Positions 10,944-18,142 of a stretch of 37,706 nt of DNA are shown here, piece after piece. The notes below the pieces were generated by a model that saw only the letters and a list, made by a program, of their open reading frames with translations, was not told the origin of the DNA and did no database searches. The position numbers were made by a program, and so were the translations under genes. The DNA is from an uncultured Brevundimonas sp. (GTDB taxonomy: Bacteria; Pseudomonadota; Alphaproteobacteria; Caulobacterales; Caulobacteraceae): NCBI RefSeq assembly GCF_937863155.1, contig NZ_CALMFB010000016.1, positions 1 to 37,706 of the forward strand, written 5' to 3'. Position 1 is the stretch's first letter, and the number at the start of each line of letters is the position of its first letter.

Positions 10944-10966
10944 CCGCGCGGATCGCTCCTGCGCGG
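10944..10966 (-). repeat. GC hairpin between the FlaG-like and flagellin genes
   Basis: CCGCGC and GCGCGG are separated by 11 bases just past the FlaG-like stop codon. No T-run follows, so this may be an mRNA stem rather than an intrinsic terminator. Confidence 0.3.
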
Positions 10967-10992
10967 CGAAAAAGCCTTGAAATGCTTACCGG

Positions 10993-11277
10993 TCAGACGG
11001 TGGTGTCGATCACCGTTCCAGCGCTGTAGCGGCCCTCGTCCATCATGCGGACGACGTCTTCGCGGGGCAGTTGGCGCACCACTTCGCCGGTCACGCGATC
11101 CAGGGTCTTGTAGACAAAAGAGCCCTTCTGGGGCCCTTCCTCGATCACCAGACGATAGCGGGCGGCGCGTTCGGCCTCGTCGGCCACGGACGACTGGCGA
11201 TTGTCGAACTCGCCCGAGGGCGTTCCCGAACTGATCGCCGCCACCGCGACGGGGGCTATTTTCGGATTGGCATTCAT
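10993..11277 (-). CDS. FlaG family protein
   Basis: A 94-aa protein with the FlaG C-terminal signature (YRLVIEEGPQKGSFVYKTLDR, then TGEVVRQLPREDVVRM). FlaG proteins affect filament length or assembly. Start choice: ATG at 11277 preceded by GGCGGGA. A GTG four codons upstream (11289) keeps the same frame and is possible. It lies between two flagellin genes on the same strand. Confidence 0.8.
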   Translation of the reverse strand: MNANPKIAPVAVAAISSGTPSGEFDNRQSSVADEAERAARYRLVIEEGPQKGSFVYKTLDRVTGEVVRQLPREDVVRMMDEGRYSAGTVIDTTV

Positions 11278-11332
11278 GTCTCCCGCCACCGACGTTCAGC
11301 CGGCGTCTCCGAGATGATGCGCCCGGCGGGTC

Positions 11333-11355
11333 GGGCGGGGCGCAAGGCCCCGCCC
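11333..11355 (-). terminator. GC-rich stem-loop after flagellin
   Basis: Perfect 9-bp arms (GGGCGGGGC and GCCCCGCCC) surround a 5-base loop, in the gap after the flagellin stop codon. No U-run follows, so it may act as a 3' mRNA stabiliser or attenuator between the abundant flagellin message and the FlaG-like gene. Confidence 0.5.
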
Positions 11356-11369
11356 TTCCGCGGCTGTTC

Positions 11370-12197
11370 TTAGCGGAACAGGCCGAGCAGGATGGACGTC
11401 GACGAGTTGGCGATCGACAGAGCCTGCACACCCAGCTGTTGCTTGGTCTGCAGCGCCTGAAGGCGAGCGCTTTCCTTGGCCAGGTCGGCGTCGACCAGGT
11501 TGCCGATGCCGGTTTCCAGGCTGTCCTGCAGCTTGCCCACGAAAGTCAGGTGGGTGCCCAGGGCCTTGGAGCCGGTGCCCAGACGCGCCAGGGCCGTCGA
11601 GACGTTGTCCAGCGAGGCGTTGACCTGGGCCAGACGCGCCGTGGCCATGGTGGCCGTGGTGATGGCGGCGGTCGACGACAGGGTGACGATCGAACCCGAC
11701 AGCGACATGTTCTGGGCGGCCACGTCGATGGTGGCCGAACCCGCCGAGTTGGCCATGGCCTTGAAGCCGGCCGTGCCCGAAATGACGCTGATGCCGTTGA
11801 ACTTGGCGTTCGAGACGGCCGAGGCGATCTGCTTGCGCAGGGCCACGAAGTCTTCGTTCAGGGCATTGCGGGCGGCGGTGCCCAGGTTGGTGTCGGTCGC
11901 GGCGAGCGCCTTCTCCTTCATCTGCGACAGCAGATCGGAGACGGTTTCACCCGCGGCCAGGCCGACGTCGACGGCCGACTGACCGCGCTGCAGGCTGTCC
12001 TTGACAGCATTCAGGGCGCCCAGCTCGGCGCGTTGCCCCTGGGCGATAGCCCAGATGGCGCCGTTGTCCTTGGCGGAGTTGATCTTCTTGCCGGTGTTGA
12101 TGCGGCTTTGAACCGAGGCCAGTTCAGCATTGGTGGCCTGGAGGTTCTGCAGGGCGACAAGAGCGCCCACGTTCGTGTTGACGCTGTTCAGCGACAT
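11370..12197 (-). CDS. flagellin (FljK-like)
   Basis: A 275-aa filament subunit. The N-terminus [19 protein letters not shown] and the C-terminus [28 protein letters not shown] are classic Caulobacter flagellin ends. The start is the ATG preceded by AAGGA at nine bases, not the far upstream in-frame codon, because the family begins at this point. Upstream lie a sigma-54 -24/-12 element, an IHF-like site and three ftr-like palindromes, so expression is expected late in the flagellar hierarchy under FlbD. This is the first gene of the flagellin cluster. Confidence 0.97.
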   Translation of the reverse strand: MSLNSVNTNVGALVALQNLQATNAELASVQSRINTGKKINSAKDNGAIWAIAQGQRAELGALNAVKDSLQRGQSAVDVGLAAGETVSDLLSQMKEKALAATDTNLGTAARNALNEDFVALRKQIASAVSNAKFNGISVISGTAGFKAMANSAGSATIDVAAQNMSLSGSIVTLSSTAAITTATMATARLAQVNASLDNVSTALARLGTGSKALGTHLTFVGKLQDSLETGIGNLVDADLAKESARLQALQTKQQLGVQALSIANSSTSILLGLFR

Positions 12198-12270
12198 GGC
12201 ACGTAGTCCTTCTTTCAAGGTGTCCGACGCCATTTTGGCTGCCGGGAGCATTTTGCTCGGACCGGTCGCA

Positions 12271-12284
12271 GCAAGGAGCGGGCC
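12271..12284 (-). promoter_or_regulatory. sigma-54 promoter of the flagellin gene
   Basis: On the minus strand GGCCCG-CTCC-TTGC gives the invariant GG-N10-GC spacing with the TTGC of the -12 box. The predicted start of transcription is near 12259, leaving a leader of about 60 bases. Confidence 0.75.
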
Positions 12285-12310
12285 TGAAGGACGCCGGCGA
12301 CCCCCGACCA

Positions 12311-12323
12311 TAAACGCTTGTTT
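12311..12323 (-). promoter_or_regulatory. IHF-like site
   Basis: The minus strand reads AAACAAGCGTTTA, one mismatch from the WATCAANNNNTTR consensus. It sits between the sigma-54 core and the ftr-like sites, where DNA bending is required in Caulobacter late flagellar promoters. Confidence 0.5.
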
Positions 12324-12357
12324 TTTCGACGGTACCTTGCCTTAACCACGCCCCATG

Positions 12358-12416
12358 CCCGGCAAATTCTGCCGGGGTCGGCAAGATCTGCCGGGCTCCC
12401 GGCCGATTGTGCCGGG
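12358..12416. promoter_or_regulatory. three tandem ftr-like (FlbD) enhancer palindromes
   Basis: Three inverted repeats share CGGC-N7/N5-GCCG geometry. Copy A (12358-12376) has perfect 7-bp arms CCCGGCA/TGCCGGG around AATTC. Copy B (12379-12393) has CGGCA/TGCCG around AGATC. Copy C (12398-12416) has CCCGGCC/TGCCGGG around GATTG, with one mismatch. Centres are 19 and 21 bp apart, about 108-148 bp upstream of the predicted start of transcription. They match the FlbD-bound ftr elements of Caulobacter. Confidence 0.72.
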
Positions 12417-12427
12417 TCAAACGCGCG

Positions 12428-12724
12428 TCAGGGCGCCTTCAGCCACGCCTCCACGGCCGCCCGTTCGGCGATCAGGGTGTCGATCGCCAGTCGCCGGGCC
12501 GCGTCGCAGGTCACCAGGGCGGCCCCACGCGCGGCATAGGCGATCTCCAGGTCCACCAGGGTCGGCCGGTCCGGCAGGGTGGCCAGGGCGCACGGCCGTT
12601 CCGCCTCAGCGGGCAGGACCAGGCGCGGCGGTGCAGCCCGCGAGATCGGCGGCGAGGCCGCACAGGCCCCGGTCAAGGCGCCGAAGACGATCAGCGCGGT
12701 CGGTGTCGAGAAGGATCTGGGCAT
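12428..12724 (-). CDS. outer-membrane spanin candidate (Rz1-like lipoprotein)
   Basis: A 98-aa product with an N-terminal signal and a probable lipoprotein cysteine (LTGAC, Cys21) followed by a Pro-rich stretch (SPPISRAAPPRL). These are hallmarks of o-spanins, which join the i-spanin across the periplasm and fuse the envelope layers in the last step of phage lysis. The rest is helical (DAARRLAIDTLIAERAAVEAWL). It overlaps the upstream coiled-coil gene by 119 bp in a different frame, the typical Rz/Rz1 arrangement. The lipobox is not ideal because -3 is Thr. Confidence 0.68.
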   Translation of the reverse strand: MPRSFSTPTALIVFGALTGACAASPPISRAAPPRLVLPAEAERPCALATLPDRPTLVDLEIAYAARGAALVTCDAARRLAIDTLIAERAAVEAWLKAP

Positions 12725-13031
12725 CGGCGGCCTCCCGGGCCTGGGCCTGGGCCGCGACCGTCAGGTCGGCGGCGGCGGTTGTGGTGCGGTGATGGGCGTC
12801 CAGGCGGGCGCGTTGTCCGGCCTGGGCGGCCTGTTCGATGCGCCGGGCCGAGGCGTCGGCGCGGGCGACGGCCAGTTCGGCCTGGGCGCGGTCCAGCCGC
12901 CTCTGCGTCAGGCCGAACGGATCCCAGCGGAACCCCGCCGCTCCGGCCGCCAGCACCAGAACGACCAGCCCGGCCAGGGCCGCCACCGCCCAGCCCCAGG
13001 GCGTCAGCAGGTTCAGAAGGGGCGGCCTCAT
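12606..13031 (-). CDS. inner-membrane spanin candidate (Rz-like)
   Basis: A 141-aa product with one N-terminal membrane helix (about residues 12-33) followed by a long Ala/Arg/Gln-rich coiled coil (about 43-120), the architecture of i-spanins. The C-terminus carries two cysteines (CGLAADLAGC) that could link dimers or the partner. Its ATG overlaps the endolysin stop by 4 bp, and its 3' part overlaps the lipoprotein gene out of frame. The family call rests on architecture and context, not on sequence identity. Confidence 0.68.
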   Translation of the reverse strand: MRPPLLNLLTPWGWAVAALAGLVVLVLAAGAAGFRWDPFGLTQRRLDRAQAELAVARADASARRIEQAAQAGQRARLDAHHRTTTAAADLTVAAQAQAREAADAQILLDTDRADRLRRLDRGLCGLAADLAGCTAAPGPAR

Positions 13032-13411
13032 GGATACGCCCTCCGATCCAGTTCGAAATGCGGCCCGTCGCGCAGGCGCTTCCAGTCGCCGCCCCAGACC
13101 AGGGCCACGCCCCGCTCGGCCGCCGCCGCCTTCATGGCCCCGGCGATGCGCGGGTAAAGCGGCCAGTCCCAGCGCACGGCGCCGTCCACCAGGGCGGCCA
13201 CATCGACGGCGTGGCCGGTCAGATGACGGCTGTTCAGCGTCAGGCTGGCCCCGGCGCGGACCAGTTCGGCCTGACGTGCGGAGGTGCGCAGGCCCTCGGT
13301 CACCATGAAGTCGACAGGCGTCAGGGCGATGGCCCGTTCGACCACGCCCACCAGGGCCGGATGCACCCCCTCCATCCGGGTGCGAGAGCGGGCGGACAGG
13401 ACGAAGCTCAT
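13028..13411 (-). CDS. M15-family peptidase, phage-type endolysin
   Basis: A 127-aa zinc peptidase that would cut the peptide stem of peptidoglycan (L-alanyl-D-glutamate or related bond). The SRHLTGHAVDV motif gives H63 and D70, and WGGDW...GPHFEL gives D109 and H118, the M15C metal and catalytic residues. It has no signal peptide and needs a holin for export, as expected of a phage endolysin. The ATG at 13411 is chosen because it overlaps the preceding stop by 4 bp; the longer open frame is out-of-family sequence. It lies between the holin candidate and the spanins. Confidence 0.88.
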   Translation of the reverse strand: MSFVLSARSRTRMEGVHPALVGVVERAIALTPVDFMVTEGLRTSARQAELVRAGASLTLNSRHLTGHAVDVAALVDGAVRWDWPLYPRIAGAMKAAAAERGVALVWGGDWKRLRDGPHFELDRRAYP

Positions 13412-13701
13412 CGCCGCCCCCCGACCGACAGGCGCAGCCGCATCTCGGCGAAGACGGCCGCCAACTGCTGGGCCGAGGGCGCCACCAGATACAGCACCAT
13501 GGTCACGCCCAGCAGGACCATCAGCCCATGGGCGACCGCCGGCAGGCCCTGCGGCGGCGTGCGCGCCACGGCCCAGGTTAGCAGACCCCAGCCCACCCCG
13601 CTGGCGACATACACATACAGCCGGCGCCAGAACCAGCGCGCCTCCGGCAGGCCGAGGCCGCCTGGGCTGGCCCCGGCGGACGATGGAACGGGCGCGCTCA
13701 T
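13408..13701 (-). CDS. two-TM membrane protein, holin candidate
   Basis: A 97-aa protein with two membrane helices (about residues 27-46 and 54-74), an Ala/Pro/Gly-rich N-terminal tail and a basic C-terminal tail (AEMRLRLSVGGRR). Size and topology fit a class II holin, which opens the inner membrane to release the endolysin. Both ends overlap neighbours by 4 bp: the 48-aa gene upstream and the endolysin downstream. Holins lack diagnostic motifs, so this call comes from context. Confidence 0.6.
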   Translation of the reverse strand: MSAPVPSSAGASPGGLGLPEARWFWRRLYVYVASGVGWGLLTWAVARTPPQGLPAVAHGLMVLLGVTMVLYLVAPSAQQLAAVFAEMRLRLSVGGRR

Positions 13702-13844
13702 GCCTCGTCCTCCAGGTCGAAGGGAAAGGGGGTCCGGCGGCGATCCTGCGTCTCGGCACGGCAATCGTCGGCGTCCAGGTGAAAGGGAAGATCGAAGGTT
13801 TCCGGGTCCGGCAGGCCCCAGTCGGGATCGGGATGACGGCTCAT
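13698..13844 (-). CDS. small acidic protein, 48 aa, in the lysis operon
   Basis: A 48-codon ATG frame lies exactly between the DUF2793 gene (4 bp gap) and the holin candidate (4-bp ATGA overlap). The product MSRHPDPDWGLPDPETFDLP... is rich in Asp, Glu and Pro and has two similar hydrophobic-acidic motifs (TFDLPFHLD and PFPFDLEDE). No family is recognised. The precise overlaps make it a likely real gene of the operon, perhaps a holin regulator (antiholin) or a small virion protein. Confidence 0.6.
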   Translation of the reverse strand: MSRHPDPDWGLPDPETFDLPFHLDADDCRAETQDRRRTPFPFDLEDEA

Positions 13845-13848
13845 GGCG

Positions 13849-15327
13849 TCACCCGATGGCCGTCAGCAGGATGACGCCCGGCGCGCCCGTTCCGCCCTGG
13901 CCGGCGCCGGACATGCCCGCCCCCCCGCCGCCGCCGCCCGCGCCGAAGGATCCGCCCGCGCCGCCGTTGCGCCCGGCGCTCGTCGTGGCCGCTCCACCGC
14001 CGCCGCCGCCGCCGGCCCGCGACAGATCCGGCAGACTGGAGCTTGATCCGGCGCCGCCGGCCGCGCCGGACCCGGCCGAACCACCCGACGCCGCAACCCG
14101 CAAGGCTGCCCCCTGCCCGCCCACGCCGCCGTCCTGGGCCGTCGTGCCGCTGTCCAGGCCGCCGCCGGCGCCGCCTCCGCCCGGTCCGGCCAGGCCCGCC
14201 TGGCCTGCGCCGCCCGTCGCATTGGACGCCGAGGCGCCGCCTGACGCCCCGATCACATCGCCCTGTCCGCCTGCGCCCGCCAGGCCCGAGCTGGATGTAC
14301 CGCCCGCCCCGCCCTTGCCGCCGCGCGCCGTCAGAATGGCGACCCCGCCCAGGGTCAGCCGGCTGTCGCCGCCGTCCGCTCCCGCGCCGCCCGATAGGGT
14401 CGCTCCGGCCCCGCCCGCGCCGATCACCGCCGCCAGACCGGCCGACACGGCGGACGCGGGCAGAATGGCCTGGCTGATACCGCCCGCTCCGCCGCCGCCG
14501 CCGCCGAACCGCGCCAGGCCCGCCCAGCCCATCAGACCGCCGCCGCCACCGCCGCCGCCGCCGATCACGCTGGCCGCCACCCAGCGGGCCCAGGCCGGCG
14601 GCGTCCACGATCCATTGGCGGTCAGGGCCGTGGTCTCGGCCCGGCCGCAGCCCTTGGGAAACCGCGCCACGCCGGTGGCGGCTTCGACCACCATCACATC
14701 CGTCCAGGCGGCGCCATTGGGGCTGACCTTCAGCGTCAGGTCGTCATTGCCCACCAGGCCCAGCTCGGCCCGACCGCTCCAGCCGCTCTGGAACAGCAGC
14801 GACAGGGTGTTGCCCGCCGCCGACTTGTTCAGGGTGTAGCGCAGGTCTCCATCCCCGCCTTCGCCCGTTCCGCGCGCCGTCCACAGGGCCTTGTTCAACT
14901 TGGCCGAAAAGGGATTGGTCGCATCCGCCGTCGTGCCCAGGCCCAGACGGGTCAGGCTCTGCAGCTCAGTGGGCGTTCCGCCAAGAGGCGCCCAGTCGCC
15001 GTCCAGCCGCGCCAGCAGGCCGGCTTCGTCGATCACCACGGCGGCCATGCCCTCGGGCGCGGGCACGGCGCTCCAGGCCCCGGCCTCGAACCGCATAAGG
15101 GCGCCGGCCGGACGCCCGCCCCAGGCGGCGCCGGTAGCGTCGGCGGGCAGGATGTACAGGTCGCCGTCGGACGGATCGCCCGGCTGGTCCGCACGGCTGC
15201 GGCTGATCACCGCCGTCTGGGCCAGGACGTCCAGCCGGGTCAGCGCCTCGTTCAGCGTCACATGTTTCTGCATCTGCCCGGCCGCCAGATAGGGCAGGCC
15301 CAGCCGGGCGGTTTGGTCGTCGCTCAT
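13849..15327 (-). CDS. DUF2793 / poly-glycine fibre-like protein
   Basis: A 492-aa phage-type protein. The N-terminal 100 or so residues (RLGLPYLAAGQMQKHVTLNEALTRLD) match DUF2793, found in phage tail genes and in gene-transfer-agent spike proteins. The middle (about 130-240) is beta-rich. From WTPPAWARWVAASV onward the last 240 residues are extremely Gly/Ala/Ser-rich, with a run of nine Gly, resembling the glycine-rich adhesin domains at phage fibre tips. ATG at 15327 is chosen because GGAG lies six bases upstream; an in-frame ATG five codons earlier is less well placed. It is the first gene of the lysis operon. Confidence 0.82.
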   Translation of the reverse strand: MSDDQTARLGLPYLAAGQMQKHVTLNEALTRLDVLAQTAVISRSRADQPGDPSDGDLYILPADATGAAWGGRPAGALMRFEAGAWSAVPAPEGMAAVVIDEAGLLARLDGDWAPLGGTPTELQSLTRLGLGTTADATNPFSAKLNKALWTARGTGEGGDGDLRYTLNKSAAGNTLSLLFQSGWSGRAELGLVGNDDLTLKVSPNGAAWTDVMVVEAATGVARFPKGCGRAETTALTANGSWTPPAWARWVAASVIGGGGGGGGGLMGWAGLARFGGGGGGAGGISQAILPASAVSAGLAAVIGAGGAGATLSGGAGADGGDSRLTLGGVAILTARGGKGGAGGTSSSGLAGAGGQGDVIGASGGASASNATGGAGQAGLAGPGGGGAGGGLDSGTTAQDGGVGGQGAALRVAASGGSAGSGAAGGAGSSSSLPDLSRAGGGGGGGAATTSAGRNGGAGGSFGAGGGGGGAGMSGAGQGGTGAPGVILLTAIG

Positions 15328-15470
15328 TCCGATCTCCGTCATTGGACGAAGACCAGCATCCGGCGCGGCGAAGCCCAGGCGCGTCGAAGCGGCCGGGCGA
15401 AACGGATCCGGGTTTCAGTTCAGGGGCTTGCCCCCGCCAGGACGCGCAATCCGGCGGCCGGGCGCGGCAG

Positions 15471-15944
15471 TCAGTCGTGCAGATAGACGATGCGGCGTTT
15501 CTTGGGATCGGCTCGCATGTCGGCCACATGGCGTTCGTGATCGCCGCTGTCGCGGGCCTGGCGCTCGTTGGCTTCGACCCAGTGAGTGCTTTCGATGTCC
15601 TTCTGCAGGGCGCGGGCGGCCATGCCGTGTCCCTGGAAGAAGAAGTCCAGCACGTCGGACGCTACCGGTACGGCCTCGCCCCCCACCGTCAGCACCGTGT
15701 CCACGCCCAGATAGGTCATCATGCGCAAGACCGTGGACGGCGACGCCCTGGCCTTCATGGCCTGGACCAGCAGCCAGGCCGCCGCCCCGACCGTATAGGC
15801 CGAGCCGACCACCGGCACCCAGGTCAGAAGGCCGTCCAGGCCCACGCCGAACGGCCCGGCGCCCACCGCGCGGTCGGACAGCTTGCGCACGCCCTCGACA
15901 TTGGACCAGATCTTCTCGATATCGCCGATGCTGCGCCTGGCCAT
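15471..15944 (-). CDS. DUF4112 family membrane protein
   Basis: A 157-aa protein. Residues 1-110 (SNVEGVRKLSDRAV, GLDGLLTWVPVVGSAYTVGAAAWLL, VLRMMTYLGVDTVLTVGGEAVPVASDVLDFFF) match the DUF4112 pattern of two membrane-associated hydrophobic segments bearing Gly and Pro. The tail is charged and soluble. The ATG with GGAG five bases upstream is chosen over the longer frame. Function unknown. It is divergent from the EEP gene, with 67 bp between. It is not part of the phage-like operon, which starts 143 bp downstream. Confidence 0.82.
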   Translation of the reverse strand: MARRSIGDIEKIWSNVEGVRKLSDRAVGAGPFGVGLDGLLTWVPVVGSAYTVGAAAWLLVQAMKARASPSTVLRMMTYLGVDTVLTVGGEAVPVASDVLDFFFQGHGMAARALQKDIESTHWVEANERQARDSGDHERHVADMRADPKKRRIVYLHD

Positions 15945-16011
15945 GCGGCCTCCTTGTTCACAGACATGTTTAACGCCACCGTCCGACCAGCGTTCACCGA
16001 GATCGTCGCCG

Positions 16012-16947
16012 ATGTCCATCCTTAGTCTTCTGTTGCGACTGGCGCTGATCGGTATGGCCGCGGCCCTGGCGACCACGGCCGCAGCGGCCTTCAGCGGCTT
16101 CGGCCACCGCTGGGCGGACATTCTGGCCCAGTTCGCGGCCCCGGCCTTCGCCGGTGCGGTGGGGATCACCGCGGCGGCCCTGTTCGTCGGCGATCGCGTC
16201 GCGACGGCCGCCTGCGCCCTGTGCCTGGCCCTGACGGCCGGGGCCGCCTGGCCTCAGTGGTTCCCCGCGCGCCCGCAAACGGCCGACGGACCGTCCGTGC
16301 GGCTGTACTCGGCCAATGTCTGGGTCAGGAACAGCGACGCAGAGGCCCTGGGCCATTCGATCGCGGCGGCCGCCCCGGACGTGGTGGTGCTGCTGGAGGT
16401 CAACGACGCCATGTTCGCCCGGCTGGACCAGGCCCTGCCCGACCATCCGCACCGCGCGGTGTCCCAGCACATGTCCTTCCGCGGCCCGGTGCGACAGCTG
16501 GTGGCCTCACGCACGCCCCTGCGCCGGATAACGGGCGAACCCGCCCCGTTGGGGATCGCCGCGCGGGTCGAGACGGCCCTGGGGCCGGTCACCGTCGTTC
16601 CGACCCACCTGACCCGCCCCTGGCCCTTCCAGATTCAGTGGGAGCAGATCCGTCAGGCCGCGACCCAGACGGCTTTCGCGCGCGCGACCGATGGGTCGGT
16701 CATCCTGGCGGGGGATTTCAACAGCGTCTCGACCGCCCGCATCGGCCGCCAGATTCGCGCCGACGGCGGCGCAACGCCCGCGCCCGGCTGGCCCGGCACC
16801 TGGCCCGCCTTCCTGCCCGCGCCGTTCCGCATGACCATCGATCAGGTCTATGTGTCCCGGGATCTGGCGGTGGCGGATCGCCGCCTGGGCCGGGCCAACG
16901 GCTCGGACCACAGCCCGGTGATCACCGAGATCCGCCGCGCCCGCTGA
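16012..16947 (+). CDS. EEP-family (endonuclease/exonuclease/phosphatase) membrane protein
   Basis: A 311-aa protein with about three N-terminal hydrophobic segments (residues 4-85) followed by an EEP catalytic domain facing the periplasm or outside. Visible motifs are SANVWVRN, the metal-binding Glu in LLEVND, GDFNSV and the closing DHSPV. Relatives hydrolyse phosphodiesters in nucleic acids or lipids; the substrate is unclear here. The ATG at 16012 is chosen because the hydrophobic N-terminus begins there. The 3' end overlaps the convergent CCA-adding enzyme gene by 26 bp. Confidence 0.85.
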   Translation: MSILSLLLRLALIGMAAALATTAAAAFSGFGHRWADILAQFAAPAFAGAVGITAAALFVGDRVATAACALCLALTAGAAWPQWFPARPQTADGPSVRLYSANVWVRNSDAEALGHSIAAAAPDVVVLLEVNDAMFARLDQALPDHPHRAVSQHMSFRGPVRQLVASRTPLRRITGEPAPLGIAARVETALGPVTVVPTHLTRPWPFQIQWEQIRQAATQTAFARATDGSVILAGDFNSVSTARIGRQIRADGGATPAPGWPGTWPAFLPAPFRMTIDQVYVSRDLAVADRRLGRANGSDHSPVITEIRRAR

Positions 16948-18142
16948 TCAGGGCCTTCAGCCGTTCCGCATGCCCATCGGCCGGGAAGTCGGCGGCGATC
17001 CAGTCGTCTTCGAACGCCTTCAGCAACCGCCCCGTCTCCGGCCCCGGCGACACGCCCAGGGCCGCGACCTCACGCCCGCCCACGGGCATGCGCGGCGCCG
17101 TCCAGTCCGCCGCCACCGCCCGCGCCGCCGCCAGCTCTGACGGCGCAGCGCCCGCCGCCTGGCGCCGCATCAGCCGGTCCGACACCGCCCGTCCGCCCAG
17201 GCGATAGACCGCCGCCCGCGCCGCCTGGGCCGTCAGGTCGCCAGCCAAGGCCCCATCGTCCACCGCCGCGACCAGCCGGTCGCGCAGGGCGTTGGACAGC
17301 CTCAAACCCGCCGCCGCCGCCCGCACCGCTTCCGCATCAGCCGGCAACAGGACCGACAGGCGCAGGGCCGGATCGTCGCTGATCGCGCACATGGCCTCGA
17401 ACAGGCTCAGCCCCACATGGTCGGGCAGGACGCGCGCCAACACCCCCGCCCCGGCCATCGCCCGCATCGCCGGACGCGGATCGGGCGCCGCCAACAACTT
17501 CAGCAGCTCGGCCGACACCCGCTCGGCCGACAACCCCTCGATCAGGGCGTTCAGGCGGGTGCAGGCGTCCAGCCCCGCCGCATCGGGCGCCCCCTGCCCG
17601 AAATGGGCGAAGAAACGGAAGAAACGCAGAATCCGCAGGGCGTCCTCGCGGATGCGGGTCTCGGCGTCGCCGACGAACACGATCCAGCCCGCCCGCGCGT
17701 CCTCGACCCCCTGCCCGGTCGGATCGAAGATCGCGCCGGTCCGGTCGGCGTAAAGGGCGTTCAGCCGGAAGTCCCGCCGCGCCGCATCCTCGGCCCAGTC
17801 CTGGGTGAAGGCGACCACGGCGCGGCGCCCGTCCGTCTCCACATCGCGGCGCAGGGTGGTGACCTCATAGGGCCGCTTGGACGACACCACTGTCACCGTG
17901 CCATGCTCGATGCCCGTGGGCACGGGCTTCAGCCCCGCCGCCCGAGCCGCCGCCACGACCCGGTCGGGCGTCAGACGGGTGGCGATGTCGATGTCGTCGG
18001 CGGCGCGCCCGATCAGGCTGTTTCGCACACAGCCGCCGACGAAGCGGGCGCAGTCGGGGCCGCCCTCGGCCTCCAGCGCGTCCATGACCGCCACGGTGCG
18101 CGGATCGTCCAGCCAGTCGACGGGCGGCAGGCGGTCGCTCAC
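16922..18142 (-). CDS. cca: CCA tRNA nucleotidyltransferase / poly(A) polymerase family
   Basis: A 406-aa class II nucleotidyltransferase that adds or repairs the 3' CCA of tRNAs. The catalytic head has FVGGCVRNSLIG, the DDIDIAT metal motif and RRDFRLNALYAD, followed by the RNA-binding helices (REDALRILRFFRFFAHFG). A pcnB-type polyadenylation role is a less likely alternative, given the size. The start is GTG overlapping the NUDIX stop by 4 bp (GTGA); the longer in-frame sequence is shadow. It is the last gene of the 21.75-16.9 kb minus-strand operon. Confidence 0.92.
   Translation of the reverse strand: MSDRLPPVDWLDDPRTVAVMDALEAEGGPDCARFVGGCVRNSLIGRAADDIDIATRLTPDRVVAAARAAGLKPVPTGIEHGTVTVVSSKRPYEVTTLRRDVETDGRRAVVAFTQDWAEDAARRDFRLNALYADRTGAIFDPTGQGVEDARAGWIVFVGDAETRIREDALRILRFFRFFAHFGQGAPDAAGLDACTRLNALIEGLSAERVSAELLKLLAAPDPRPAMRAMAGAGVLARVLPDHVGLSLFEAMCAISDDPALRLSVLLPADAEAVRAAAAGLRLSNALRDRLVAAVDDGALAGDLTAQAARAAVYRLGGRAVSDRLMRRQAAGAAPSELAAARAVAADWTAPRMPVGGREVAALGVSPGPETGRLLKAFEDDWIAADFPADGHAERLKALISGRGGSR

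Noticed and set aside
12358-12416. ftr-like palindromes as terminators of the lysis operon
   Set aside because: Three regularly phased copies with a shared motif and no T-run fit protein-binding sites better, though some effect on transcription from the lysis operon cannot be excluded.
13900-14600. GCC/GCG tandem repeats as a satellite or CRISPR-like array
   Set aside because: They encode the poly-glycine domain of an intact gene and have no regular spacer structure.
12428-15470. complete prophage or genomic island
   Set aside because: No integrase, tRNA, att-like direct repeat or base-composition change was seen; only lysis and fibre-like genes are present.
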